Shown here: positions 8,070 through 15,555 of the stretch, one piece after another | Layout: each line of letters starts with the position of its first letter | Numbering within the stretch: the first letter of the stretch is position 1 | NCBI RefSeq assembly: GCF_018332695.1 | Contig: NZ_BOQN01000038.1 | Coordinates: 213,759-277,758 of the forward strand | Source of the DNA: Paractinoplanes toevensis | GTDB lineage: Bacteria; Actinomycetota; Actinomycetes; Mycobacteriales; Micromonosporaceae | Length of the DNA: 64,000 bases | Direction: 5' to 3' | The notes under the pieces: model-generated | Database searches by the model: none | Told to the model about the DNA's origin: nothing | What the model saw: only the letters and a program-made list of their open reading frames with translations | Translations under genes and position numbers: made by a program

Positions 8070-9497
8070 ATGTCCACCGGAACGATCCGCACTGATGTCC
8101 CGGCCCGGCTCGATCGGCTGCCGTGGGCGCGCTGGCACTGGATGATCGTGATCGGCCTCGGCACGGTGTGGGTGCTCGACGGCCTCGAGGTCACGATCGT
8201 CGGCAACCTCTCCGGGCGACTGTCCGAACCGGGCAGCGGCCTGGACATCACGCAGAGTCAGGTCACCGGTCTCGGTGCCGCCATCTACGTGCTCGGCGCC
8301 TGCTGCGGCGCCCTGTTCTTCGGCTGGCTGACCGACCGGTTCGGCCGCAAGAAGCTGTTCATGGTGACCCTCGCGGTCTACCTGTTCGGCACCGCGATGA
8401 CCGCGTTCTCGTTCGACGTGTGGTGGTTCTTCCTGTTCCGCTTCGTCACCGGCGCCGGCATCGGCGGCGAGTACGCGGCCATCAACTCGGCGATCGACGA
8501 ACTCATCCCGGCCCGGCACCGCGGCCGGATCGACCTGGTCATCAACGGCACCTACTGGGCGGGCGCGGCGTTCGGCGCGCTGCTCACCGTGCCGATCCTC
8601 ACCCAGCTGCCGGTCGGCTGGGGCTGGCGGGTGGCGTTCGGGCTGGGTGTCGTGCTCGGCCTGGTGATCCTGCTGGTGCGGCGGCACGTGCCGGAAAGTC
8701 CGCGCTGGCTGTTCATCCACGGCCGCGGCGACGAGGCGGAAGCCCTGGTCCGCGGCGTCGAGGAGGAGGTCGCCCGCGAGGACCGGGTCACGCTGGAACC
8801 GGTCGACAAGACCATCGAGATCCACCAGCGCAGAACGGTCGGCTTCGGCGTCATCGCGAAGACCCTGATCAAGCAGTACCCCAAGCGGGCCGGGCTGGGC
8901 TTCGCGCTGTTCATCGGTCAGGCGTTCCTCTACAACGCGATCACCTTCGGGTACGCGCAGATCCTGCAGACCTTCTTCCAGGTGCCGTCCGGCAGCACCG
9001 GCTACTACTTCGCGGTGATCGCGGTCGGCAACCTGCTCGGCCCGCTGCTGCTGGCGTCGCTGTTCGACTCGGTCGGCCGGAAAATCATGATCACCGGGAC
9101 GTACGTACTCTCCGGGGTCCTGCTGTTGGGAACCGCCTGGCTGTTCTCGGCCGGGGTGCTCAACGCGGTGACCATGACCGCCTGCTGGTGTGTCGTGCTG
9201 TTCTTCGCGTCGGCCGGCGCGTCCTCGGCATACCTGACGGTCAGCGAGATCTTCCCGATGGAGACCCGGGCCATGGCGATCGCGTTCTTCTACGCGATCG
9301 GGACGGCGGCCGGCGGCATCGCCGGCCCACTGATCTTCGCCGAGCTGGTCGGCACCGGCAAGGTCGGCGACACCGTGCTGGCCTTCACCATCGGCGCCGC
9401 CGTGATGATCGCCGGCGGCCTGGTGGAGGCCGTGCTGGGCGTGAAAGCCGAGCGCAAGAGCCTGGAAGACATAGCCAAGCCGCTGACCGCCACCTGA
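8070..9497 (+). CDS. MFS transporter, sugar/metabolite:H+ symporter type
   Basis: The 475-residue protein has twelve predicted helices. The MFS loop motif WLTDRFGRKK lies between helices 2 and 3. PESPRWLFIHGRGDEAEAL before the central loop is a mark of sugar-porter and related symporters, and the protein has the long cytoplasmic loop of that group. It follows the GlxA-type gene by 30 bases on the same strand and may be co-transcribed and under its control. The substrate is not readable. Confidence 0.8.
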   Translation: MSTGTIRTDVPARLDRLPWARWHWMIVIGLGTVWVLDGLEVTIVGNLSGRLSEPGSGLDITQSQVTGLGAAIYVLGACCGALFFGWLTDRFGRKKLFMVTLAVYLFGTAMTAFSFDVWWFFLFRFVTGAGIGGEYAAINSAIDELIPARHRGRIDLVINGTYWAGAAFGALLTVPILTQLPVGWGWRVAFGLGVVLGLVILLVRRHVPESPRWLFIHGRGDEAEALVRGVEEEVAREDRVTLEPVDKTIEIHQRRTVGFGVIAKTLIKQYPKRAGLGFALFIGQAFLYNAITFGYAQILQTFFQVPSGSTGYYFAVIAVGNLLGPLLLASLFDSVGRKIMITGTYVLSGVLLLGTAWLFSAGVLNAVTMTACWCVVLFFASAGASSAYLTVSEIFPMETRAMAIAFFYAIGTAAGGIAGPLIFAELVGTGKVGDTVLAFTIGAAVMIAGGLVEAVLGVKAERKSLEDIAKPLTAT

Positions 9498-9757
9498 CCC
9501 ATGCCACGCAGCTTCGGCCTGCGGCTTCGGCTTGCCGCCGATCTGGTGGAGTTCCCGTTGGGAGCGAGCCGGAACTCCACAAGATCTGGCCTCGGCTCGC
9601 TGGCGTATCCGGCAAAGGATATTTGTCGAGCGGGTGAGTCCACGAAGTGGACAGAAGAGCTGCGTTTTGGGAGAGCGCCCCACTATTCGCGAGGAGAGGC
9701 CGGGTGTGGGTGCCGTGAACCGACAGCTGGAACGACCGGGGGCCGGAGAGGATCCAC
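9498..9757. other. 260-base gap between two convergent MFS genes
   Basis: No convincing gene lies here; short frames lack plausible starts or codon bias. The gap holds a 10-base-stem hairpin (listed separately) and a second small hairpin, GTCCAC-GAA-GTGGAC at 9638-9652. It most likely serves as terminator space for the two transcripts that meet here. Confidence 0.6.
9546..9580. terminator. Inverted repeat, likely terminator between convergent MFS genes
   Basis: GTGGAGTTCC (9546-9555) pairs perfectly with GGAACTCCAC (9571-9580) across a 15-base loop, 49 bases past the upstream stop. There is no U-tract, as is common in actinobacteria. It could act for transcripts from both sides. Confidence 0.45.
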
Positions 9758-11179
9758 CTAATGGGTGGGCGCGGTTCCCTGAGCTGTAGCCGTTTCCTGG
9801 ATGGTGACGCCGTCTTGCGTGGTGGCTCCGTTTTGGGGCGTCGCGCCGTTCTGGGGCGTGGCGGGGGTCTGGGGCCTGGTGGAGGTCTGGGTGCGGCGTG
9901 GCTGCAAGACTCCGGCCAGGAGGATCACGAGGACGCCGGCGAAGGGGACCACGAGTAGGCCGGCGCGCAGGCTGGTGGCGTCGGCTACCGCGCCGACCAC
10001 CGGTGGGGAGAGCAGGAAACCCAGGCGCATCAGCCAGGAGACCACTGTCAGGCCGGTGCCGGGGCGCAGGCCGGGCAGTTCGTCGGCCTCGTGCATCGCG
10101 GCCGGGACCAGGGTGGCGACGCCGAAGCCGGCCGCGGCGAAACCGAGGATCGTGCCGGGGACGGTGGGCACGGCCAGGGCCAGGCCCATGCCCGCCGCGA
10201 CGATCACGCCGCCGGCCCGGGCGACCGTGCGCTGGCCGAAACGGTCTACCAGGCGGTCGCCGATGAGCCGGCCCGCGAACTGGGCGCCCACCAGGGCGAT
10301 GTAACCCCACGCGGCGACCGCGGCGGCCGCGTTCAACGACCCGGACAGGTAGACCGCCGCCCAGGAGTTGCCGGCGTCCTCGACGAGGGTGCCGCCCATG
10401 GCGATCAGCACGAGCGCGCCGACGATCAGCCAGATCCGCGGGCCGGCCGCCGCGCGAACACCCGCCGCGAACCCCGGGCCAGCCGCTCCCGCGCTGGCGG
10501 CCTCGGGCCTGGCGGCTTCCGAGGCGACGGCTCCTGGGCTGACGGTTCCCGGGTTGGGGGCTTCTGGGCTGGCGGCTAGCGGGTTGGCGGCTCCTGGGCT
10601 GGTGGTTTCCGGGCCGGGTAGGCAGAAGCGGTGGGCGGCGAAGGCGATCAGCACGAACAGCGCGCCGGAGATCGACAGGTGCAGGCTGCGCGGCACGTCC
10701 AGGGCGATCGCCGCCGCGGCCATCGCTCCGCCGGTCACCGCGCCGATCGACCAGATCGCGTGGAACGAGTTGATGATCGAGCGGCGGTATTCGCGCTGGA
10801 CCCGCAGGCCGTGTGCGTTCTGGGCCACGTCGGTGATCGCGTCCATCGCGCCGGCCAGGAACAGCACCGCGGCGAACAGTACGACCGACGGGGCCACGCC
10901 GGCCAGGAGCACGCCGGCCGCGGTCAGCAGCGTGCCGGCGGTGGCCACCGTGGCCGAGCCGAACCGGCGGACCAGCACCCCGGCGGCCAGCCCGGCGGCG
11001 ATCGCGCCGGTCGGGAAGGCCGCCACGGACAGGCCGTATATCGCGTTGCTGAGCCCCAGGTCGGCCTTGATCTGCGGGTATCGCGGGATCAGGTTGGCGA
11101 ACAGCGCCCCGTTCGTGAAGAACAGCGCGGCGACCGCGAATCGCGCCCGCCGGAGGCGGGCGGAGGCAGGGAGACTCAT
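9758..11179 (-). CDS. MFS transporter, drug-exporter-like, with repetitive linker and tail
   Basis: The likely start is the Met at 11179 (MSLPASARLRRARF), about 473 residues. Upstream codons in frame come only from a DNA palindrome. There are about twelve helices; AALFFTNGALFANLIPRYPQ resembles YbjJ/FucP-like fold members. The central loop after helix 6 and the C-terminal tail are low-complexity Ala/Pro/Thr/Gln segments encoded by tandem repeats. The gene follows rph by 38 bases on the same strand with a large palindrome between them. A role in drug export is possible from position only. Confidence 0.8.
   Translation of the reverse strand: MSLPASARLRRARFAVAALFFTNGALFANLIPRYPQIKADLGLSNAIYGLSVAAFPTGAIAAGLAAGVLVRRFGSATVATAGTLLTAAGVLLAGVAPSVVLFAAVLFLAGAMDAITDVAQNAHGLRVQREYRRSIINSFHAIWSIGAVTGGAMAAAAIALDVPRSLHLSISGALFVLIAFAAHRFCLPGPETTSPGAANPLAASPEAPNPGTVSPGAVASEAARPEAASAGAAGPGFAAGVRAAAGPRIWLIVGALVLIAMGGTLVEDAGNSWAAVYLSGSLNAAAAVAAWGYIALVGAQFAGRLIGDRLVDRFGQRTVARAGGVIVAAGMGLALAVPTVPGTILGFAAAGFGVATLVPAAMHEADELPGLRPGTGLTVVSWLMRLGFLLSPPVVGAVADATSLRAGLLVVPFAGVLVILLAGVLQPRRTQTSTRPQTPATPQNGATPQNGATTQDGVTIQETATAQGTAPTH
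9761..9907 (-). repeat. Tandem repeats encoding the C-terminal tail of the MFS transporter
   Basis: The tail repeats a six-residue unit close to ATPQNG (ATPQNG, ATPQNG, ATTQDG, then decaying copies) from 18-base DNA units. It is hydrophilic and probably disordered. Confidence 0.6.
10472..10615 (-). repeat. Tandem 15-base repeats encoding the central MFS loop
   Basis: The cytoplasmic loop is built of five-residue units such as LAASP, EAPNP, GTVSP and EAARP. They come from 15-base imperfect repeats of the form GGCGGCTCCTGGGCT. The repeats keep the reading frame, so length variation would not break the gene. Confidence 0.6.
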
Positions 11180-11218
11180 GCGTACGATCGTACACATGAT
11201 GTGTACGATCGTACGCAT
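11178..11218. promoter_or_regulatory. 41-base perfect palindrome between rph and the MFS gene
   Basis: Two 20-base arms (11178-11197 and 11199-11218) are exact reverse complements around one central base. Each arm contains the 12-base palindrome GTACGATCGTAC (11182-11193 and 11203-11214), centred 21 bases apart. The element overlaps the MFS start codon on one side and the rph stop codon on the other. It looks like a double TetR-type operator that would block MFS transcription or translation; a weaker reading is a transcript hairpin. Confidence 0.6.
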
Positions 11219-13608
11219 CACTGAAGGATCTCGATGTACCCGTCGGTGCCGTGCACCCGGATCCGCCGGCCGTCCGGGATCAGCCGGGTGGCGTCGACCA
11301 CGCCGACCACGGCCGGCAGGCCGTACTCCCGGGCGATCACCGCCCCGTGCGTCATCTGGCCGCCGACCTCGGTGACCAGGCCGGCGACGGTGACGAACAC
11401 CGGTGTCCAGCTCGGGTCGGTGTGCGGCGTGACCAGGATGTCGCCCGGTTCGAGGTCGGCCTCGGCCATGTCCAGCACGACCCGGGCCCGGCCCTCGACG
11501 GTGCCGGCCGACACCGGCAGGCCGACCAGGGCACCGGCCGGCACCCCGTCGTGCGGGTACGACCCGGTGACGACCTCACCGTCCGAGGTGTAGACCCGGG
11601 GCGGGGTGAGTGCCTCGTACGCCCGGAATTCGTCCTTTCGCCGGTCGATCAGCTCGTGATCGGCGCGGCCGGTGCGGGTGACGTCGCCGAGCTCGGGCAG
11701 CGTGAGGTAGTAGATGTCGGTCCGCTCGCGGAGTACGCCGGCGTCCACCAGCCGGTCGGCCTCGTCCAGCAGGGCCAGCTTCCAGACGAAGTAGCGGCAC
11801 ATCATGAAGTACTTCGGGTATTCGCGATAGCCGGCGAAGGTGCGGAGCCGGTCGATCATCGCCGCCACCTCGGTGGCCTTCGCCTCGCCGTCCGGCAGTT
11901 CCCGCAGGCGGGCCAAAAAGTCCTCCTCCGCCGCCCGGGCCGCCGCGCGGCCTTCCTCGAAGAGCCGCCGGTGGGCGCCGGGCTCGAAATTGCGGATGTT
12001 GGCGAGGATCAGCGGCAGAAGGGTGTCCGGCTCTTCGCTCCAGCGCGGCCGGGTGATGTCGATCTCGCCGACGCAGCGCATGCCGTGCCGGTCGAGCCAG
12101 GAGCGCAGGGCCGGGTCATCGAGGGACGGGTTGTCCGACCGGCGGAAGGCATCGGCGACATCGAGCAGTTCGAGGCCCATCTCCGAGGTGATGTTGTGCG
12201 GGACCGACCGGGTGAGGACGTCGGCCGCGTTCTTCTCGCCCAGCCACTGTTCGAGGTGGTCGTTGAGCCACCAGGTGGCCTCCATGCTCGCCATGATCGC
12301 CTGGTGGTTCCGCGGATCGAACAGCAGCCGCTTCAGCTCCTGCATGTCGGCGAGGACGAAGTCCACCAGGTCCGCCCCGGACCGGCCCCGGATCGCGACC
12401 TTCAGCGCGGCGACCGAGGCCTCGCTGCTCGCGATCAGCTCGGCCGGGATGGCCGGATCGGTCGGCATCGGGGGCGGGGGAGAGGGCGGCCCGCCGGCCG
12501 ACCCGTCGTCGGCCACCTCCGGGACGAAATTGCGGTCGGCGAGGGCCTGCAGCGCGCCCCCGACCAGCGGATCGGACTGCCACAGGCCGAGGAGGCCGGC
12601 GCGCCGCGCGGGCGAGGCGAGAATCGGGGCGACGTCGACGAACAGCCGCCCGCCCGCCTCGTAGGTCGACGGGGGCATGTTCAGCCGCCGCACCGACAGC
12701 CCGAGGGGCTTCATCGGCTCCGTCCACATCTGCTGGTGGCCGACCGAGACGTACACGTGCTTCCCCTGATCGCGAACCTCGGGGATCGGGAACAGGGTGG
12801 TGATCGGCCGGCTCTGCACGATCGCGAAGTCGTCGCCGGCCAGGCACCACTCGATGTCCTGCGGACGGCCGAAGTGCGCCTCGATCCGCCGGCCGAGCTC
12901 CACCAGCCGTACCGCCTGGGTGTCGGTCAGGGTGGGCCGCTCCCCGGCGATCGTCTTCGCGATGACCTCGCCGTCGCGCAGCGTGAAGAGGTCCGGGTTC
13001 ACCCGGCCGGAGACGAGGTCCTCGCCGAGGCCGTGCACGGCCTCCACCGCGGCGACCTTGCGGTCGGCGGTGACCGGGTCGGCGGTGAACAGCACCCCGG
13101 CGGCTTCCGCCGGGACCATCCGCTGCACGATCACGGCCATCCGGACCGTACGGTCGTCGATGCCGTTACGCCGCCGGTAGGCCACGGCCCGATCGGTGAA
13201 CAGCGAGGCCCAGCACCGGCTGATGTGCGAGAGGACCGCCGCCGCCCCCTCGATGTTCAGGTAGGAGTCCTGCTGCCCGGCGAACGAGGCCCCCGGCAGA
13301 TCCTCGGCCGTCGCGCTGGACCGCACGGCGTACGCGCCCGGGCCGAGAGCGTCGCCGATCTCCGCCGCGAGATCGTCCGGGATCGCGATCTCCTCGATGG
13401 TCCGGCGCAGAGCCGCCAGGCCGTACGGGTCGAGCCGATCCCCGAGGTCCCCGAGCACCGGAACGACGACCCGGCGGTACGCGTCGGTGGTCACGCAGAA
13501 GCCGGGCGGGACGCTGACCCCGTCGATCCGGGTCAGTGCCCCCAGGTTGGCGCCCTTGCCGCCGACGAGCTCGAGCCGATCCTCGCCCAACGTCCTTACA
13601 TACCGCAC
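11218..13608 (-). CDS. rph: Rifampin phosphotransferase (dikinase-type rifamycin inactivation)
   Basis: This is a PEP-synthase-like three-domain enzyme of about 796 residues. The ATP-grasp part has VGGKGANLG, RSSATAEDLPGASFAGQ, QRMVPAEAAGVLFTADP and IVQSRPIT. A rifamycin-binding middle follows (with GHQQMWTEPMKPLGLS), then a swivelling His domain with the catalytic His in GGQMTHGAVIAREYG. Rph uses ATP to phosphorylate the ansa-chain hydroxyl of rifamycins in the cytoplasm. The frame opens further to 13662, but the GTG at 13608 (RYVRTLGEDRLEL) has a GGGG site and leaves room for the upstream element. A plain PEP synthase is unlikely given the rifamycin element. Confidence 0.88.
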   Translation of the reverse strand: MRYVRTLGEDRLELVGGKGANLGALTRIDGVSVPPGFCVTTDAYRRVVVPVLGDLGDRLDPYGLAALRRTIEEIAIPDDLAAEIGDALGPGAYAVRSSATAEDLPGASFAGQQDSYLNIEGAAAVLSHISRCWASLFTDRAVAYRRRNGIDDRTVRMAVIVQRMVPAEAAGVLFTADPVTADRKVAAVEAVHGLGEDLVSGRVNPDLFTLRDGEVIAKTIAGERPTLTDTQAVRLVELGRRIEAHFGRPQDIEWCLAGDDFAIVQSRPITTLFPIPEVRDQGKHVYVSVGHQQMWTEPMKPLGLSVRRLNMPPSTYEAGGRLFVDVAPILASPARRAGLLGLWQSDPLVGGALQALADRNFVPEVADDGSAGGPPSPPPPMPTDPAIPAELIASSEASVAALKVAIRGRSGADLVDFVLADMQELKRLLFDPRNHQAIMASMEATWWLNDHLEQWLGEKNAADVLTRSVPHNITSEMGLELLDVADAFRRSDNPSLDDPALRSWLDRHGMRCVGEIDITRPRWSEEPDTLLPLILANIRNFEPGAHRRLFEEGRAAARAAEEDFLARLRELPDGEAKATEVAAMIDRLRTFAGYREYPKYFMMCRYFVWKLALLDEADRLVDAGVLRERTDIYYLTLPELGDVTRTGRADHELIDRRKDEFRAYEALTPPRVYTSDGEVVTGSYPHDGVPAGALVGLPVSAGTVEGRARVVLDMAEADLEPGDILVTPHTDPSWTPVFVTVAGLVTEVGGQMTHGAVIAREYGLPAVVGVVDATRLIPDGRRIRVHGTDGYIEILQ

Positions 13609-13664
13609 GCGTGCCCCGTTTCCGCAGGTAGTGGCCAACGGTCGACGATTCTGCGCCACCACCC

Positions 13665-13683
13665 GGGTCTTGCCGCAAGCCCC
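13665..13683 (-). promoter_or_regulatory. Rifamycin-associated element (RAE) upstream of rph
   Basis: On the minus strand it reads GGGGCTTGCGGCAAGACCC, an imperfect inverted repeat. It matches 18 of 19 positions of the RAE known upstream of actinomycete rifamycin-inactivation genes (consensus from memory). The TTGCGG inside it lies 19 bases before CAGAAT (13648-13653), a plausible -35/-10 pair. The element ends 56 bases before the GTG start. Confidence 0.85.
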
Positions 13684-13716
13684 CCGCTCCGCTATACGTT
13701 AAAGATGGAGGGGCGG

Positions 13717-13929
13717 TCAGCGCTCCCGATCCAGCGCCGCGGGCTTGTGCACCGCATCCCGGCCGGTCTTGTCGCTCCGCACCCGGAACTGCGGATCGTC
13801 GGCCGAAGCGTCGACCGTGCGACCGGCCTCCTCGGTCCGCGTGGTGATCTTCTTCTCCACCTCGCCGTGCACGGTCTGCCCGTGGCTGCGCCAGGTGACT
13901 TTGTCACCCTTTTTCAAATTCCCGGCCAT
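13717..13929 (-). CDS. DUF2945 (HVA1/TUDOR-like) small protein
   Basis: This 70-residue basic protein has the DUF2945 pattern: GDKVTWRSHG near the start, GEVEKKI, DDPQFRVRSDKTGRDAVHKP and a charged end. Members are small SH3/Tudor-like folds of unknown function, often stress-linked. A sigma-B-like promoter sits so close upstream that the mRNA may be nearly leaderless. It lies upstream of the rph promoter on the same strand. Confidence 0.8.
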   Translation of the reverse strand: MAGNLKKGDKVTWRSHGQTVHGEVEKKITTRTEEAGRTVDASADDPQFRVRSDKTGRDAVHKPAALDRER

Positions 13930-13938
13930 GCCGTACGG

Positions 13939-13963
13939 GTACCCAGCGGCCCCGCCGATACAC
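13939..13963 (-). promoter_or_regulatory. Sigma-B-like promoter for the DUF2945 gene
   Basis: On the minus strand, GTGT (13960-13963), 15 bases, then GGGTAC (13939-13944). This fits the actinobacterial GNNT-N14-16-GGGTAY pattern of stress sigma factors. The -10 box ends ten bases before the ATG. Confidence 0.45.
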
Positions 13964-14000
13964 CGTCGGTATCACTAAAGCTGACACGTACCGTGGAGGG

Positions 14001-14612
14001 ATGCTCGCGGTGGCCCATCGGGCCGGTAACAGCGTCGCCGGTCTCCGGGCCGCCCTCGCGGCCGGCGTCGATCTCGTCGAGGCCGATGTCCATCTGCGCC
14101 GGGGGCTTCTGGAGGTACGCCATGGCCGGCGGCCGTGGTGGCGCCGGGTGGTGGTGCCCGAGTTGGACGAGATCCTCGCGGTCGCGGCCGGTGACCCGCG
14201 CCTGATGCTCGATCTCAAGGGCCGGTCGCTCGACGTGGCGTCGGCGGTCGCCGCGACGTTGCGGGAGCGGGCGACAGACGTACCCGTCGCGGTCTGCACC
14301 AAGGAGTGGGCCATGCTCGATGCGTTCGCGGGCGATCCCGGCGTGCGCCGCGTCTTCTCGGCGGCGAATGCCGCGCAGCTGGCCCGCCTGCGGGCGAGGA
14401 TGCGGCGGGAGCGGGTGGACGGCGTCTCGATCCGGCTGCGGCTGCTCACCCCGGCCGTGGTGGCCGAGTTGCGGCGGGCCACCGACCTGGTGCTGGCCTG
14501 GTCGGTCGACACCGAGGCGGAGCTGGCCCGGGCCGTTCAAATCGGTGTCACCGGCGTGATCAGCAAGAACCTGCCGCTGTTGCGAGGTCTGCGAGATCAG
14601 CCGACGCCGTAG
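14001..14612 (+). CDS. Glycerophosphodiester phosphodiesterase-like protein (short)
   Basis: The 203-residue GDPD-family TIM barrel opens with AHRAGNSVAG (catalytic His/Arg) and has VEADVHLRRG, giving the metal-binding Glu-Asp and second His. Later strands MLDLKGRSLDV and AWSVDTEAEL fit the fold. These enzymes split glycerophosphodiesters into glycerol-3-phosphate and an alcohol. It is shorter than typical (about 240) and has no signal peptide, so it is probably cytoplasmic. Its 3' end overlaps the convergent PRC-barrel gene by 16 bases. Confidence 0.8.
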   Translation: MLAVAHRAGNSVAGLRAALAAGVDLVEADVHLRRGLLEVRHGRRPWWRRVVVPELDEILAVAAGDPRLMLDLKGRSLDVASAVAATLRERATDVPVAVCTKEWAMLDAFAGDPGVRRVFSAANAAQLARLRARMRRERVDGVSIRLRLLTPAVVAELRRATDLVLAWSVDTEAELARAVQIGVTGVISKNLPLLRGLRDQPTP

Positions 14613-14956
14613 TAGCCGTAGAGGCTCTCGCAGAACTCGCCCATCCGGCTCCGGTCGACGTGCGGCGCGTCCGCGACCTGGGCGCTGCTGCGGCCGATCC
14701 GGATCCGGCCGCCGGCCACGCCGTGCACGGCCTCGACCGGGATGAGCGACGGCGTCGCGCCGAAACCGGCCACCCCGCCGTGCTCCACGCTGATCAGCCG
14801 GAACCGGCGCCCGTCCGCGTCGACCAGCAGGTCCTCGACCGTGCCGAGCACGTTGCCGTCCCGGTCGGTGACCGGGCACCCGAGGAGGCGGGCCGGCGGC
14901 GCGCTTCGGTGGGCGGACTGGGTGAGCCTGATCATCGTGACGGGCCGGCTGTCCAT
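14597..14956 (-). CDS. PRC-barrel domain protein
   Basis: The 119-residue protein contains a PRC-barrel (about 25-80: LLGCPVTDRDGNVLGTVEDL, then RFRLISVEHGG and SLIPVEAVHGV) and a C-terminal tail ending YGYYGVG. I start at the ATG at 14956, not 14980, because GAGGAGG sits six to seven bases before it. Many actinobacterial PRC-barrel proteins of this size are stress-induced with no known activity. A near-consensus sigma-B-type promoter precedes it. Confidence 0.8.
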   Translation of the reverse strand: MDSRPVTMIRLTQSAHRSAPPARLLGCPVTDRDGNVLGTVEDLLVDADGRRFRLISVEHGGVAGFGATPSLIPVEAVHGVAGGRIRIGRSSAQVADAPHVDRSRMGEFCESLYGYYGVG

Positions 14957-14986
14957 CGGGTCCTCCTCGTCGTTCCACATCGAGAA

Positions 14987-15011
14987 CTACCCATCGGCCC
15001 GCCACGAAAAC
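14987..15011 (-). promoter_or_regulatory. Sigma-B-like promoter for the PRC-barrel gene
   Basis: On the minus strand, GTTT (15008-15011), 15 bases, then GGGTAG (14987-14992). This is a close match to the GTTT-N15-GGGTA pattern of actinobacterial general-stress sigma factors. It starts right after the stop of the upstream ArsR-type gene, giving a leader of about 25 bases. Confidence 0.6.
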
Positions 15012-15494
15012 TCAGTGCTGGGCGCACGCGATGATCACCAGCAGGGGCACTACGCGTTCGGCCGGGACCGTGTAGCGCGCGCGGGCCTCGGTGCGCAGCC
15101 AGCCGGCGGCGACCAGCTGCCGCACGTGGTGGTAGAGCTGGCCGGTGCTCTCGATGCCGTCGAGCGCCTGCAGGTCGGCGGCCGACCGGGTGCCCAGCAG
15201 CACCTCGCGGAGGATCCGGACCCGCGCCGGATGGGCGAGCGCGGCCAGCGCCGGCGCCTGCATGGTCCAGTCCGATTCGAGAATGCCCTCGGCCGGCACC
15301 GTCTGCTGCCACTCGTAGTGCTCGCCGCCCGGCAGTCCGACCGCACCGGTGAACAGCACCGCGTCGTGCATCCGCCGCAGCGCCCAGAACGGATCGGAGT
15401 CGTCGACCTCGGCCGTTTCCCCGCCGCCCTCCAGTGCATCCAGGCGTTGCTCGATGCGGGCCAGCCGGTCGGCGAGATCGTCCGGTTGGGTCAC
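15012..15494 (-). CDS. ArsR-like winged-helix transcriptional regulator
   Basis: The 160-residue protein begins with a short coiled coil (DDLADRLARIEQRLDALEG) and has a winged-helix domain in its second half (LAALAHPARVRILREVL, then GQLYHHVRQLVAAGWL). There is no metal-binding Cys cluster, so it is probably not a metal sensor. It is divergent from an M23 peptidase with 61 bases between. This ArsR/M23 pairing recurs in actinobacteria, so it probably represses itself and the peptidase. Confidence 0.82.
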   Translation of the reverse strand: MTQPDDLADRLARIEQRLDALEGGGETAEVDDSDPFWALRRMHDAVLFTGAVGLPGGEHYEWQQTVPAEGILESDWTMQAPALAALAHPARVRILREVLLGTRSAADLQALDGIESTGQLYHHVRQLVAAGWLRTEARARYTVPAERVVPLLVIIACAQH

Positions 15495-15515
15495 GAGCTT
15501 TCCTCCGTTACTTTG

Positions 15516-15537
15516 GAAATACGTAATTACGAAATAC
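15516..15537. promoter_or_regulatory. Candidate operator between the ArsR-type and M23 genes
   Basis: An AT-rich patch holds the palindrome CGTAATTACG (15522-15531), flanked by a direct repeat GAAATAC (15516-15522 and 15531-15537). It lies between the divergent starts, where an autorepressor would bind. Confidence 0.5.
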
Positions 15538-15555
15538 TAGCGGAGGGATGTCGAC

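Noticed and set aside
9498..9757. Possible small gene between the two MFS genes
   Set aside because: Short frames have no ribosome site or codon bias; hairpins explain the region better.
7317..11195. Very long open frame on the minus strand (about 1290 codons)
   Set aside because: It is the shadow of the GlxA-type and MFS genes; it is Arg/Pro/Gln-rich with no domain, and the overlapping genes have clear families.
13609..13662. Longer rph start at 13662
   Set aside because: It would place the start three bases from the RAE and upstream of the predicted -10 box; GTG 13608 fits the family N-terminus.
11251..14205. Long open frame on the plus strand opposite rph
   Set aside because: It is the antisense of rph and DUF2945, both clear genes; composition is typical of a high-GC shadow frame.
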